Notes: a model not told the origin generated them from the letters alone. Shown: positions 9,489 to 18,756, counted from the stretch's first letter. The stretch: 64,000 nucleotides of DNA from Serinibacter salmoneus (GCF_002563925.1 NZ_PDJD01000001.1:62001-126000); one strand, 5' to 3'. Numbers and translations: made by a program.

Positions 9489-12400
9489 ATGGCTGAAGAG
9501 GTGGCGCTCGCTGGGGACATGGTCGCTGGTGACACTGTCGTCGGGGGCACCGTCCTGCTGGACGCCACCGCACGCGAGACCGACCACCTCGCGGACGACC
9601 CCGCCCGCAGGCGCATCCGCACCAGCACGGGCGAGAACCTCGTCGTGGACGCGGGCGCCGGCACCGGGAAGACCTCCGCGCTGGTGGCGCGCGTGGTGGA
9701 ACAGGTCCTCGGCGAGGGTGTGCCGCTGGCCCGCACCGCCGTGGTCACCTTCACCGAGAAGGCCGGCGCGGAACTGCGCGACCGGCTGCGCGCCGCCTTC
9801 GAGCAGCGGGCACGGGAAACTGACGGCGCTGACGGCGCCGATCGTGAGCGGGCAGAGGCGGCGCTCGCAGACCTCGACTCGGCCGCGATCGGCACCCTGC
9901 ACTCCTTCGCCCAGCGCATCCTCGCCTCCTTCCCGATCCAGGCCGGGATGCCGCCGCTCGTGGAAGTGCTGGACGAGGTCGGCTCCTCCGTGGCGTTCGA
10001 GAACCGCTGGCAGCAGCTCTGGCGCGGGATGCTGGACGACGACGCCCTCGCCGAACCCCTCGAGCTGGCGCTCGCAGCCGGCGTGAACGCCGATCAGTTG
10101 CGCTCCCTCGCGCGCGCCTTCGGCAACGACTGGGACCTCATCGACTCCCACGTGCTCGCCACGCCGCCGCGCGAGATGCTCCTGCCCGACGGCGACCCGG
10201 TGTTGCGCGCTGCCGTTGCCTTCGCCGAGGCGGCCGCCGAGTGCCGGGACCCGGCGGACAAGTTCCTCGAGGTCACCACGAAGGCCGCGGACTGGGTGAC
10301 CTCCTGGCGCGCGGCCCGCTCCGATGCCGAGCGCCTGGGCCTGGCGGTGACCCTGGGCCGCTTGACCACCGGCCGCGGCGGGAAGAAGGCCAACTGGCCC
10401 GACCTGGACGGCCTGAAGCAGCAGTGCAAGGACCTCGCCGAGCAGGCGCGCACCCTCGCCACCGCCTACACCGACGCAGCCCTGCGCCCCCTCGCGCGCT
10501 GGATCGCCGCGGCGGTGCGGGAGGCCGCCGCCGAGCGGGTGGCCTCGGGCACCCTGGAGTTCCACGACCTGCTCGTGGCCTCCCGCGACCTGCTGCGCCG
10601 CGACGCCGATGCCCGCGCCGCCCTCCAGGCGCAGTACCAGCGGCTGCTGCTGGATGAGTTCCAGGACACCGATCCCATCCAGATCGAGATCGCGGTGCGC
10701 ATTGCCGCGGGGGCCGACGGCGGCGCCCCCGACTGGCGCGACGTCGCCCTCCCACCGGGGTCCCTGTTCGTGGTGGGCGACCCCAAGCAGTCCATCTACC
10801 GGTTCCGCCGCGCCTCCATCGCCACCTACCTCGAGGCCGGGGAGCGCATCGGGGCGCGGCTCGCGCTCACCACGAACTTCCGCTCCCTGCCGGGCGTGAT
10901 CGACTGGGTGAACGCGGTGTTCGCGCAGATCATCCAGCCCTCCCCGGGTGCGCAGCCCGCCTACGAGCCGCTGGTGGCACATCGCACGCCTGCCCTCCCC
11001 GCCCCCGCCCAGGGCGACCGGTCGCGCCCAGGAGGCGACGCCGTCGGGCAGCCCGGGCAGCCCGGGCAGCCCGATCCAGGCGGCCCCGCCGTCACCCTCC
11101 TCGGCGCCACCCCGCACCCCAAGGGCACCCGGGTGCCCGGCATGCGCGAGGCGGAGGCGGACGACGTCGCCGCCGTGATCCGCCACGCCCTCGCGCAGGG
11201 TTGGCGGGTGCGGGACCGCGACAGTGGCGCCTGGCGGGCGCTGACCGCGCGGGACATCGCCGTGCTCATCCCCGCCCGGACCTCGCTGCCGTTCCTGGAG
11301 GCCGCGCTGGATCGCGCCGGGATCGCCTACCGCACCGAGTCCAGCTCCCTGGTCTACCAGGCGGAGGAGATCCGCAGCCTGCTGTGGGCGGCGCGCGCCG
11401 TGGCCGACCCCGCCGACCAACTCAGCTGCGTGGCCGCGCTGCGCTCGGCCCTGTTCGGCTGCGGGGACGACGACCTGTTCACGTACAAGCGCGACGGCGG
11501 CTCCTTCACCGTCGGAGCCCCCGTGCCCGAGGGCCTGGAACAGCACCCAGTCGGGGTGGCGATGGAGTACCTGCGGCGCCTGGCCCGCCGCAGCCGCTGG
11601 CTCACCCCCGCCGACCTGCTCACCGAACTCGCCACCGACGGCCGCGTGCTCGAGGCCGCGACCCTCACCCAACCCTCCGCCCGGGCGCGCGATGCGTGGG
11701 GGCGGGTGCGGTTCGTCATCGACCAGGCGCGGGCGTGGTCCGACGTGGAGCACGGGGGGCTGCGGGAGTACCTCGCATGGGCCTCCCACCAGGGGCAGGA
11801 CTCCGCCCGGGTCGCCGAGTCGCTGCTGCCGGAGACCGACCTGGATGTGGTGCGGATCATGACCGTGCACGCCGCCAAGGGTCTGGAGTTCGGGATGGTG
11901 GTGCTCGCCGGCACCACGAGCCATCCCCGCACCCCCAGCGGTGTGCGGCTGCTGTGGCGCGAGCGGGACTACGCGGTGCGGCTGACCAAGTCGATCGAGA
12001 CGAATGACTTCGCCGAGGCCGCCCCGCTGGATGAGCAGATGGACTCCGAGGAGCGCAAGCGCCTGCTGTACGTGGCCGCCACCCGCGCCCGCGAGCACCT
12101 CGTGGTCTCCCTGCACCGCGCCGAGGGCTCCCGCGCGGCCACGGCCGCGCAGATCTTCACCGACGCCGGGGCGCTGGAGGTGCCCGGCGTGGTGTGCTTC
12201 GAGGCGGAGCAGGCGCCCGACGGCGCAGGGCCGGGCGCCGCTGCCGGGTTGTCAGGGTCACCCGGGCCGGGGCCCGAGTGGGAGACCTGGCACGCGGAGA
12301 CCCGGGCGGCGCTGCGCCGCGCCGCTCAGCCGGCCTCCCGCTCCGCGTCCGGGTTGGAGGGGACGGAACCGGAGGTGGTCTGGGCGATCGCCGAGGCCGA

Positions 12401-13019
12401 GGCGGGGCAGACCACCAGCGCGGTGAACACGGCCGAGGACGACACCTTCGACGAGCACGCACCCGTGGGCGACCCCGGCGTGGACGACGAGCGGCTGCCG
12501 GCCGAGGTGATCGCGGGCCGCGCCAAGGGCGCGCGGGACGTGGACCTCGCGCCGTGGATGAAGGGCCGGTACGGCAACCTCATCGGTCGCGCCGTGCACG
12601 GCACCCTGCAGGCCATCGACGGCGATGCCTCCCGGATCGAGGAGGTGGCGCAGGCGCAGGCGCTCGCGGAGGGCATCGGCGACCTCGCGGACGTCGTCGC
12701 CGGCTTCGTGCGCTCCGCGCTGGCGCACCCGGTGGTCTCCCGGGCGCTCGCGGGGGAGCACTGGAGCGAGGTGTACGTGGGCGCGGTGGAGGCCGACGGC
12801 GTGGTGCTGGAGGGGTTCATCGACCTGCTCTTCCGCGAGTCCCCGGAGCGCGGAGGCGGCCTGGTGATCGTGGACTACAAGACCGACACGGTGCGCACCG
12901 AGGCCGAGCGCGCCGAGCGGTCCCGGTACTACGCCCCGCAGCTCGAGGCGTACGTGCGGGCGCTGGAGGCCGCGACCGGCGAGCGCGCCCGCACCGAGCT
13001 GGTCTTCCTCGGCGCGTAG
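9489..13019 (+). CDS. UvrD/AddA-like helicase with C-terminal RecB-type nuclease
   Basis: A 1,176-aa SF1A helicase of the AddA/RecB type. Walker A DAGAGTGKT is near residue 55, Walker B LLLDEFQDTD near 388, VVGDPKQSIYRFR near 430, TNFRS near 463, MTVHAAKGLEF near 791 and YVAATRARE near 860. The C-terminus holds a PD-(D/E)XK nuclease: GFIDLLF then VIVDYKTD near 1110-1132, with the preceding conserved histidine in GRAVHGTL. Such proteins unwind and resect DNA ends. No AddB-like partner is adjacent, so it may act alone or with a distant partner. There is no Shine-Dalgarno site; TAGCGT at 9477-9482 sits 6 nt before the ATG, suggesting a leaderless transcript. A 9-bp repeat near 11047-11073 encodes a GQP linker. 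Confidence 0.9.
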   Translation: MAEEVALAGDMVAGDTVVGGTVLLDATARETDHLADDPARRRIRTSTGENLVVDAGAGTGKTSALVARVVEQVLGEGVPLARTAVVTFTEKAGAELRDRLRAAFEQRARETDGADGADRERAEAALADLDSAAIGTLHSFAQRILASFPIQAGMPPLVEVLDEVGSSVAFENRWQQLWRGMLDDDALAEPLELALAAGVNADQLRSLARAFGNDWDLIDSHVLATPPREMLLPDGDPVLRAAVAFAEAAAECRDPADKFLEVTTKAADWVTSWRAARSDAERLGLAVTLGRLTTGRGGKKANWPDLDGLKQQCKDLAEQARTLATAYTDAALRPLARWIAAAVREAAAERVASGTLEFHDLLVASRDLLRRDADARAALQAQYQRLLLDEFQDTDPIQIEIAVRIAAGADGGAPDWRDVALPPGSLFVVGDPKQSIYRFRRASIATYLEAGERIGARLALTTNFRSLPGVIDWVNAVFAQIIQPSPGAQPAYEPLVAHRTPALPAPAQGDRSRPGGDAVGQPGQPGQPDPGGPAVTLLGATPHPKGTRVPGMREAEADDVAAVIRHALAQGWRVRDRDSGAWRALTARDIAVLIPARTSLPFLEAALDRAGIAYRTESSSLVYQAEEIRSLLWAARAVADPADQLSCVAALRSALFGCGDDDLFTYKRDGGSFTVGAPVPEGLEQHPVGVAMEYLRRLARRSRWLTPADLLTELATDGRVLEAATLTQPSARARDAWGRVRFVIDQARAWSDVEHGGLREYLAWASHQGQDSARVAESLLPETDLDVVRIMTVHAAKGLEFGMVVLAGTTSHPRTPSGVRLLWRERDYAVRLTKSIETNDFAEAAPLDEQMDSEERKRLLYVAATRAREHLVVSLHRAEGSRAATAAQIFTDAGALEVPGVVCFEAEQAPDGAGPGAAAGLSGSPGPGPEWETWHAETRAALRRAAQPASRSASGLEGTEPEVVWAIAEAEAGQTTSAVNTAEDDTFDEHAPVGDPGVDDERLPAEVIAGRAKGARDVDLAPWMKGRYGNLIGRAVHGTLQAIDGDASRIEEVAQAQALAEGIGDLADVVAGFVRSALAHPVVSRALAGEHWSEVYVGAVEADGVVLEGFIDLLFRESPERGGGLVIVDYKTDTVRTEAERAERSRYYAPQLEAYVRALEAATGERARTELVFLGA

Positions 13020-13021
13020 CC

Positions 13022-13075
13022 TGCCGCGCTGCCGCGCCCCAATCCGCGCCTCCCCGCGCTGCCGCGCCCCAACCT
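13022..13075. repeat. GC-rich tandem duplication downstream of the helicase gene
   Basis: The phrase CCGCGCTGCCGCGCCCCAA occurs twice about 31 bp apart, followed by further degenerate CGCTGC runs to about 13140. It fills the non-coding gap immediately after the helicase stop. No gene or clear terminator is visible in it. Confidence 0.5.
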
Positions 13076-13143
13076 GCTGCCGCCGGGCTGCCCCCGCCCC
13101 GCGCTGCTGCCGGTCTGCCGCGCTGCCTCGCCCGCCCCGCCAC

Positions 13144-13290
13144 CTCGCGCACGGCGGATCGGCTTCGCGCACGGCGGCTGTGTGACGCCGCCCCGCGGCC
13201 GGTGTGGCGTCCGCGCTGGTCAGCGAGGTGCGACCGAGCCTGAGGTCTCGTGTATCCGCCGCGCGCGAAGGCGATCCGCCGCGCGCGAAG
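13144..13290. repeat. Long inverted-repeat element, copy A
   Basis: The left arm (13144-13184) and right arm (13250-13290) are imperfect reverse complements of about 41 bp around a 65-bp loop. Each arm is itself two tandem units of about 20 bp, with CGCGCACGGCGGATCGGCTT as the left unit. The same structure recurs at 15287-15435 on the other side of the 574-aa gene, and similarity extends beyond the right arm (GGCCATACCC versus GGCCACACCC). The element is non-coding and could be a REP-like or MITE-like sequence. It occupies most of the 374-nt gap 13020-13393. Confidence 0.75.
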
Positions 13291-13393
13291 CCCTGGCGGG
13301 CGGTTGTCAGGGGTCGGCCATACCCTCGAGGCAGATCCGGGTGGGGACGCGGACGTCTTTTCCCTCCCATGCCGTCACGACGATGGGAGTGCC

Positions 13394-15118
13394 ATGAGCA
13401 AGCGGTCACAGAAGCGCGCACGAGCCCGCCGAAACCACGCTGACGCTGGGGGCGCAGCGGCTGCGTCAAGTGCCACCTCGCCCGCATTGCCCCCGGAATC
13501 GGCACCGGCCACCCCAGCCTTCGACGGCCTGGCGGCGACCCCGCCCGGCCAGGTGCCGCCGTCGTCGATCACCGTGGTGGAGGATGCCGCCGCGGCCCGG
13601 GACCTCGCCCAGAGGCTGAGAGCCAGGTCCTTCCCATGGCCCGTGGTGCTGATCACCGTGGCCTCCGGCCAGGAGGAGCCCTTCATCCCGGCGCAGGATG
13701 TGGCGGACCAGGTCGAAGGCCTCGCGCAGGTGTACGTGATGCCGACGGGCCCGCAGTCGTGGGCGTTCTCCAACGAGATGCCGCCGTTCACCCAGGTGTA
13801 CGGCGGGGCGAGCCGCGTGTATGCGCCAGATGGTCGGTGGCTCCAGGACCCGTACGCCTCGCCGCTGCGGATGGCGTTCTCGCACCCGGACGGCGTGCGG
13901 AAGAGCGACCTGTTGGTCTCGGACGTCTTCGCCGTGGCTCCGGTGGCCGATCGGTCATCGCATCCCGTCCGGACAGTGAGCGGAATGGTCGAGGGCGTGG
14001 TGGCGACGCGCGGCCTCGTGTCGCTGTCGGACGGCGGGATGGCGAGTGTCTGGGCCGAACTGACCGTGACGGGTGTGCCGATCGAGCGACTCCTGCGGCC
14101 ACAGCAGGCGGTCAGCGGCGTGCTGGACGAGACGACGAACCGCCTGGACATCTCGGCAATGCGCGGTGAGGTGGTGCCCGAGCGGGTGGTCGCGGATTCG
14201 CGCCCCGCGCCGGGAGAGCACCGGCATGTGCTGGTGCGCGTCGAATCGGTGACGGCGCAGGAGGTCACCGTGGCGCTGGTCCCGGGGGTGCCCGTCGCGG
14301 TGCCGGCGGTGCTCGCGGGGCCGGATGCGGCCGAGGCGTTCGCCGCGGGCGACGTGGTGGCCGCGACCTGGTGGCCCGAGGGCGAGGGGCACGAACTGCG
14401 CCTCGACCTGTGGGAGGAGGACGACCCGATTGCGCCGGCCCCGGCGCTGCTGCCGGATGGGCCACCGTGGCTCACCGAGGCGGACACTCATCCGGATGCG
14501 GCGGAGGGCGAGGAGGCGGACGGCGATGCCTCCCGGGAGGACGACGGCATCGACCCGAGTTCTCCCCTGGGCGCCGAGATCCTGGAGCTTCGGCGCTCGG
14601 TGGAGGAGCGATCCCGCGAAGTGGCGCGGCTGCGGGCGGAGCGCGCTGACCTTCGCCGGAGGTTGCGTGCGGGTCGCGCCGGGGGCGGCTCGGCGGTGCT
14701 GACCGGGCGGGAGTTCCTCGACCCGGTGGAGCAGTTCCGGTTCGAGGTGCACGTGGCGTGGGCCGGCCGGATCCCCGCGTCGGACAAGGCGCGTCGCCCG
14801 CTTCGCCGCTATGAGATCGGCCCGGATTTCCTGACCTCCCTCGAGGCCCTTCAAGGGGTCTCGCGGTCGAAGGTGCTCGGCGTGGTGGTGGAGGTGCTGA
14901 CCGATCTGGCGAAGGAACTGGCCGGTCGTGATCTGCACCGGCTGCGCGAGTCCGCGGCCGGTGGGGCCGCGGCGGTGACGCGGGAGGACGGCGCGGTCTG
15001 CTACCGGGCGGCGTTGCAGCGCGAGACTGCCTCGGCGCGACGCCTGCACTACTGGGAGCGGCCGGACGGTGTGATCGAGCTCAGCCGCGTGGTGAAGCAC
15101 GACGACATGACGCCGTAG
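13394..15118 (+). CDS. Hypothetical protein with beta-rich domains and a coiled coil
   Basis: A 574-aa protein not recognised as a named family. The start is ATG at 13394 with GGGAG just upstream; a longer open frame to 13250 runs through the repeat element and is rejected. Residues 1-55 are basic then Ala/Pro-rich. Residues 60-180 form a globular domain with conserved-looking VYVMPTGPQSWAFS and VYGGASRVY. Residues 190-340 look beta-rich. A Glu/Asp-rich linker and a short coiled coil (about 395-430, Arg/Glu-rich) precede a compact C-terminal domain of about 130 aa. No signal peptide or membrane segment is seen. The gene stands alone between two copies of an inverted-repeat element. Function is unknown. 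Confidence 0.8.
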   Translation: MSKRSQKRARARRNHADAGGAAAASSATSPALPPESAPATPAFDGLAATPPGQVPPSSITVVEDAAAARDLAQRLRARSFPWPVVLITVASGQEEPFIPAQDVADQVEGLAQVYVMPTGPQSWAFSNEMPPFTQVYGGASRVYAPDGRWLQDPYASPLRMAFSHPDGVRKSDLLVSDVFAVAPVADRSSHPVRTVSGMVEGVVATRGLVSLSDGGMASVWAELTVTGVPIERLLRPQQAVSGVLDETTNRLDISAMRGEVVPERVVADSRPAPGEHRHVLVRVESVTAQEVTVALVPGVPVAVPAVLAGPDAAEAFAAGDVVAATWWPEGEGHELRLDLWEEDDPIAPAPALLPDGPPWLTEADTHPDAAEGEEADGDASREDDGIDPSSPLGAEILELRRSVEERSREVARLRAERADLRRRLRAGRAGGGSAVLTGREFLDPVEQFRFEVHVAWAGRIPASDKARRPLRRYEIGPDFLTSLEALQGVSRSKVLGVVVEVLTDLAKELAGRDLHRLRESAAGGAAAVTREDGAVCYRAALQRETASARRLHYWERPDGVIELSRVVKHDDMTP

Positions 15119-15286
15119 TGCCGCGCGCGGGGTGGGCATGGCGCCGGGGTACGCGCGGCGCAGGCACCGGAGTGACGCTGTGGCGCCGGGGCTCGGCGTC
15201 GGCGCCCGAGTGACGCTGTGGCGCCGACGTGCCGTGGCCACGCCGGAATCACCGCACGACAGACCCCTCACGCAAGCGCGGCGCGC

Positions 15287-15435
15287 GCTTCGCGCACGGC
15301 GGATCGTCTTCGCGGACGGCGGTTGCGTGGCGCGTCGGTCGGGCATCCTCGGCGTTTGTGCAGGTCAGCGCCCTGGCCCTAAGCGCGCGGGTGCGTGTAT
15401 CCGCCGTCAGCGAAGGCGATCCGCCCTCCGCGAAG
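15287..15435. repeat. Long inverted-repeat element, copy B
   Basis: The left arm (15287-15329) and right arm (15394-15435) pair as imperfect reverse complements around a 64-bp loop. Arm sequence, tandem 20-bp substructure, arm order and loop length match copy A at 13144-13290, whereas the loop sequence differs except for a short GGTCAGCG. It lies in the 374-nt gap 15119-15492, which otherwise shows no gene. RNA from either strand could form a long hairpin, so it may also act as a terminator for the converging genes on both sides. Confidence 0.75.
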
Positions 15436-15492
15436 CGAGCCGCGCGTGGGTGGGCCACACCCGAGGGCACCGCGTGCTGGGCAGGTGGGTGA

Positions 15493-16431
15493 TCAGGGGA
15501 CGAGGTTGACCTTGCGGTCGCGGACGGCCACGGGCCGGGTGTTGGTGAGGTCGAAGGTGATGACCCCGGCTTCGCCGCCGCCGCTCCAGGTGATCTCCCA
15601 GTGGGTGGTGACGGTGAGGGGGTAGGTGCCGCGGGGTTGGTCGGTGCTGGTGCGTTCCCAGGTGACGGAGCAGATGCCGGGGCCTTCGAGTGCGCGCTGG
15701 GTGGCGGCGAGCTCCGTGGCCGTGCAGGTCAGGGGCGCTGATCCGTCGCCGGGGTCGATGTCGATGCCGGCCAGCTTGCCGTGCGCGGTGACGGTGATCC
15801 CACCGGCGGACGCCGAGGCGGACCTGGGGCCGAGGGCGTTGGGTCCGGCGTTGGTGGCGTAGACCTGGTTCGGCATCCGGATGAGGATGTTCGGGTCGGC
15901 GTTGTTCGGCTCGGGTGCCATGCCGATCTCGACGGCGCGCAACTCCATCGAGTCCACGGCCTGCTGCGCGAGCTCGGCAGGGGACGGGCCCGCGTCGGCC
16001 GCGGGCGCGACCCAGACCGGCCAGGTGATGGTGAGGACGCCCGGCACGTCCGAGCGGCACTCGTGGATCGCTCCATCGGTGTGGCCGTCCCAGGCGGCCA
16101 GCCCATCGGACGGGTCCGTGCTCAGTGGCTCAGGGTCGAGGTAACACATGTGCTCCGCGCTCCATCGAAGCCCGTCGAGAACACAGTCGATCGGCGTGCC
16201 GCGGGTCCCAGCGCACTGGTCCTTGCGCACACCTCCTCCTTCCCCGCCGCTATCCGACTCAGGAGGAGGCGTGGGTTCTGGGGTAACGACGCCGGGCGGT
16301 GTGGTCACGTCACAGTACTGGAACGTGGAGCCGCCTCCGCAGCCAGCGGCGGCAGCAACTGGCGCAGCAGCCGGTATCGAGAATGCCCAGGCGAGCACGG
16401 CTGTGAGTGCGAATGTGCGCCTACCACTCAC
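15493..16431 (-). CDS. Secreted actinobacterial protein with PKD-like C-terminal region
   Basis: A 312-aa protein with a Sec-type signal peptide: SGRRT, then a hydrophobic stretch ending VAAAA near residue 29. A Thr/Pro/Glu-rich linker follows, then a conserved extracellular region. The C-terminal part (IDIDPGDGSAPLTC, then TYPLTVTTHWEITWSGG) matches the pattern of actinobacterial secreted PKD-like proteins often labelled ATP/GTP-binding without evidence. GTG at 16431 is chosen because it begins the signal peptide; an in-frame extension to 16596 runs inside the upstream gene. It overlaps the end of the upstream lipoprotein gene by 11 nt, so the two form an operon. It is probably a cell-envelope component of unknown role. 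Confidence 0.75.
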   Translation of the reverse strand: MSGRRTFALTAVLAWAFSIPAAAPVAAAAGCGGGSTFQYCDVTTPPGVVTPEPTPPPESDSGGEGGGVRKDQCAGTRGTPIDCVLDGLRWSAEHMCYLDPEPLSTDPSDGLAAWDGHTDGAIHECRSDVPGVLTITWPVWVAPAADAGPSPAELAQQAVDSMELRAVEIGMAPEPNNADPNILIRMPNQVYATNAGPNALGPRSASASAGGITVTAHGKLAGIDIDPGDGSAPLTCTATELAATQRALEGPGICSVTWERTSTDQPRGTYPLTVTTHWEITWSGGGEAGVITFDLTNTRPVAVRDRKVNLVP

Positions 16432-17059
16432 AACTGCCGACCCGGTAGTCAATCCGCTCGTTGATCGTCCACACGCCACCGGACATGACGAGGCGATCGC
16501 GCAGCACGCGTAGGCCGCCCGGAGGCGCTTCGGGTTGGGTCTCGCCTGCGATGAGGAACTCGATCTCCGAGGTGTCGAGGCAGTGGTCGAGCACAACCTC
16601 AGGTTCCTGACCTGCAGAAACGGAGTGTGCCGTGACGCTCACTGTTGTTGGTTCTCCCTCCAACGTGATTGATTTCCCCGCTGATTCCAACATCTCCGCG
16701 TGGAGCGCCTCCCTGGCGGCTCCTGAGTATCGTGTGAACAGTTCGTTGGTTTCCGGTCCTGTGAAGCCGGCCTGGGCCACGGCGATGTAGAGGTCGTTGG
16801 CCTCGAGGTAGAAGGCCTCCGCTTCTTCGATGAGTGCGGCCTCCTCGGGCGTCCACTGCGAGGTCTCGCTCGCAGTGGGTGTTGCGGTGGTCTCGTCCGC
16901 GCGCGGTTCGATGCTCGTGGTGGCCTCGGCGGAGGTAGCCGTGGCTCTCGTATCCGCGTCGCCGCCGGAGCATCCCGTGAGCGTCAGCATCGTCGCGGCG
17001 GCGGCCACCACGATCGGTGCCGCCGTCGGCTGTCCGTGCATGCGCCGTCGTCTGATCAT
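16421..17059 (-). CDS. Lipoprotein of unknown function
   Basis: A 212-aa protein with a lipoprotein signal: an Arg-rich start, a hydrophobic segment, and lipobox LTGC with the lipidated Cys at residue 30. A Thr/Ala/Glu-rich linker leads to a domain of about 140 aa (from TPEEAALIEEAEAFY), the usual layout of small actinobacterial lipoproteins encoded beside PKD-like secreted proteins. ATG at 17059 follows GGAGGGGG by 4 nt; an upstream ATG at 17083 has no such site. It is cotranscribed with the downstream secreted protein. The two probably work together outside the membrane, but the function is unknown. Confidence 0.8.
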   Translation of the reverse strand: MIRRRRMHGQPTAAPIVVAAAATMLTLTGCSGGDADTRATATSAEATTSIEPRADETTATPTASETSQWTPEEAALIEEAEAFYLEANDLYIAVAQAGFTGPETNELFTRYSGAAREALHAEMLESAGKSITLEGEPTTVSVTAHSVSAGQEPEVVLDHCLDTSEIEFLIAGETQPEAPPGGLRVLRDRLVMSGGVWTINERIDYRVGSCEW

Positions 17060-17164
17060 GGTTCCCCCTCCGGTTGAGGCCACCGTAGGGCGAGCACCGC
17101 GAGCGTGGGGGAATCGAGTTGCGCCCTGTGGACAACCACCCGCGCACGCCGCCAGGCGGTCGGG

Positions 17165-18580
17165 TCAGGTTCGCGTCAGCACCAAGTTGAGGCCCTCGTC
17201 GCTGATGCGGACCACGTGGTTGTGCAGGCGACTGGAGTCAGTGGTGCTGCTCGCCGTCCACCCACCGCTCACGTGGTCGGCGACGGAGGAGATGGCCAAT
17301 TGGTCAGCGCCCGCGCCCGACCGCTCCAACCAGTCGCCCGCGAGGAGCGCCTCGACGGCCTTCTTGCCGTCCTTGCCCTTGGTGACCGCGCGGACCGACG
17401 GGCTGCGCAAGTTGATGGGCCCATCGCCGAAGGCGGAGGCGAGGCGCACGAGCATGTGCGCGGACGCGAGGTCCAGGTCGACGGCGGGGTCGTCCTCGAT
17501 CTCGCGGGCGATCCGGTAGAGCTGCCGACCCGTCAGCTCCAGCGGTGGGACCGGTTCACGCTTCGCCGTCGGCTCCTGGCTTGAGTCCTCGCCCGGCTCC
17601 GCCTCGCCCGGCTCCTCCTCCCTCTCGGAGCCATCGGCGGGCACACCCTCGAGCATGTCCAGTACCTCCTGCGTCGCCCACACCACGTGGCCCCTACTCC
17701 ACCAGTCGAGCTCGTCGGTCCCCAGTGAGGGGTGCGAGCCGACCTCCGGAGCGATCGCCGCCATCACGGCCGTCATGACCGCGTCCGCCTCCGCCTCCCG
17801 CAACTCGTGGGGCAGATTCTCCTTCTCGCGCCGTTCCCCCAGATGGTTGCAGAGCAGGTGCCCGAGTTCGTGGGTGAGGGTCGCGAGTTGGCTCTCCGGC
17901 GAGTGGCTGGCGTTGAGCGAGCAGTCGTACCTCACCTTTACCAGCTCCGTGGTCGCCCGACCCTTCCCCGCGACCACGGCCCGTTGGGCGACGTTCGCCG
18001 CAGTGCGGTGAATGTGGCCCGCCCGGGCGTTCCCGAGCGCGTGCTGATTGACGCGGATCCCGCGCGCGTTCCCGGCCTCGATGAGCCGTGCGAGGAGTTC
18101 CTTCGCGGGAGGCCATGGCGGGCGGGTGAAGTAGTCGGAGATCACCGGGCCCCGCCGGGCATTGGGCCCGGGCTCCACCTGGGAGACGTCCAGCACGAAG
18201 CAGACGCCCCCACTTCGGTGGCTGATCACGATGGGCTGCGCATTCGGCCTCGGGACGTACCCGAGGTCCTCCTCCCATCGCCGGCTCGTGCGCACATCGG
18301 TGGCGTCGGGCACCTGGGCGAGGATGAGGAAGGCGTTCCAGAACGAGTACCTCGGCCCCAGGAGGAAGGCCTGCGTGAACATCCTGTCGAACGAGAGAAT
18401 CCGTGCCGCATCGGCGCACGCGTCGATGTGCCGGGCAAAGGTGGACGGCCGGGCGCCGTGCTCGTGACGCCGGCTGGGCTCCCGGCGCACGAGCTCGCCC
18501 AGGTCCAGGCTGTCTTGGTAGGGGATGCGGCTCGGCACTCCCTTACTCGGTCGGCTCTGCCGTTCCACGACGGTGCTCAT
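17165..18580 (-). CDS. ImmA/IrrE-type zinc metallopeptidase with ArdC-like N-terminal domain
   Basis: About 471 aa. Residues 60-130 (YSFWNAFLILAQ, then GYVPRPNAQPIVI) match the ArdC/DUF1738-like domain of antirestriction proteins. The zinc peptidase motif HELGH lies near residues 236-240, with a likely third ligand in EAEADA about 25 residues later. Such proteins cleave repressors (ImmA/IrrE) or occur on conjugative elements with ArdC. The C-terminal 120 aa after an acidic linker are unassigned. ATG at 18580 is preferred because the frame upstream of it overlaps the repeat/pseudogene remnant on the other strand; a start at 18612 is possible. There is no Shine-Dalgarno site; TACCGT lies 7 nt upstream, compatible with a leaderless message. 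Confidence 0.75.
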   Translation of the reverse strand: MSTVVERQSRPSKGVPSRIPYQDSLDLGELVRREPSRRHEHGARPSTFARHIDACADAARILSFDRMFTQAFLLGPRYSFWNAFLILAQVPDATDVRTSRRWEEDLGYVPRPNAQPIVISHRSGGVCFVLDVSQVEPGPNARRGPVISDYFTRPPWPPAKELLARLIEAGNARGIRVNQHALGNARAGHIHRTAANVAQRAVVAGKGRATTELVKVRYDCSLNASHSPESQLATLTHELGHLLCNHLGERREKENLPHELREAEADAVMTAVMAAIAPEVGSHPSLGTDELDWWSRGHVVWATQEVLDMLEGVPADGSEREEEPGEAEPGEDSSQEPTAKREPVPPLELTGRQLYRIAREIEDDPAVDLDLASAHMLVRLASAFGDGPINLRSPSVRAVTKGKDGKKAVEALLAGDWLERSGAGADQLAISSVADHVSGGWTASSTTDSSRLHNHVVRISDEGLNLVLTRT

Positions 18581-18646
18581 GCCATGGACGGTAGAGAGGG
18601 GGACTGACATCCTCGCTTGCCCACGCGGCTCGGTGCGCGCGAGATG

Positions 18647-18721
18647 GTTGAGCACGGGCCACCTCGGTGCCCGCCGACTGAGGGCAGGGTGCTCCTGCAG
18701 CTCGCCCTGGGAGGCGGCTGA
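18647..18721 (+). pseudogene. C-terminal remnant of the gene decayed at 22052-22565
   Basis: The last 24 codons of this frame end LLQLALGGG and a TGA. They parallel the end of the pseudogene at 22052-22565 (MLLRLTLRGC and TGA), including the preceding EHxPxxCPT pattern and the shared bases TGCTCCTGC. Everything upstream of the remnant is lost. It is part of a shortened duplicate of the sequence in front of hipB. Confidence 0.55.
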
Positions 18722-18756
18722 GTCGGTCTGGTAGTGGCCAGGCGCCAGCGGGGTCA

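Noticed and set aside
8640-12116. 1,158-codon minus-strand frame
   Set aside because: It is antisense to the UvrD/AddA gene and overlaps the PLP-enzyme gene. The composition is typical of a high-GC shadow frame.
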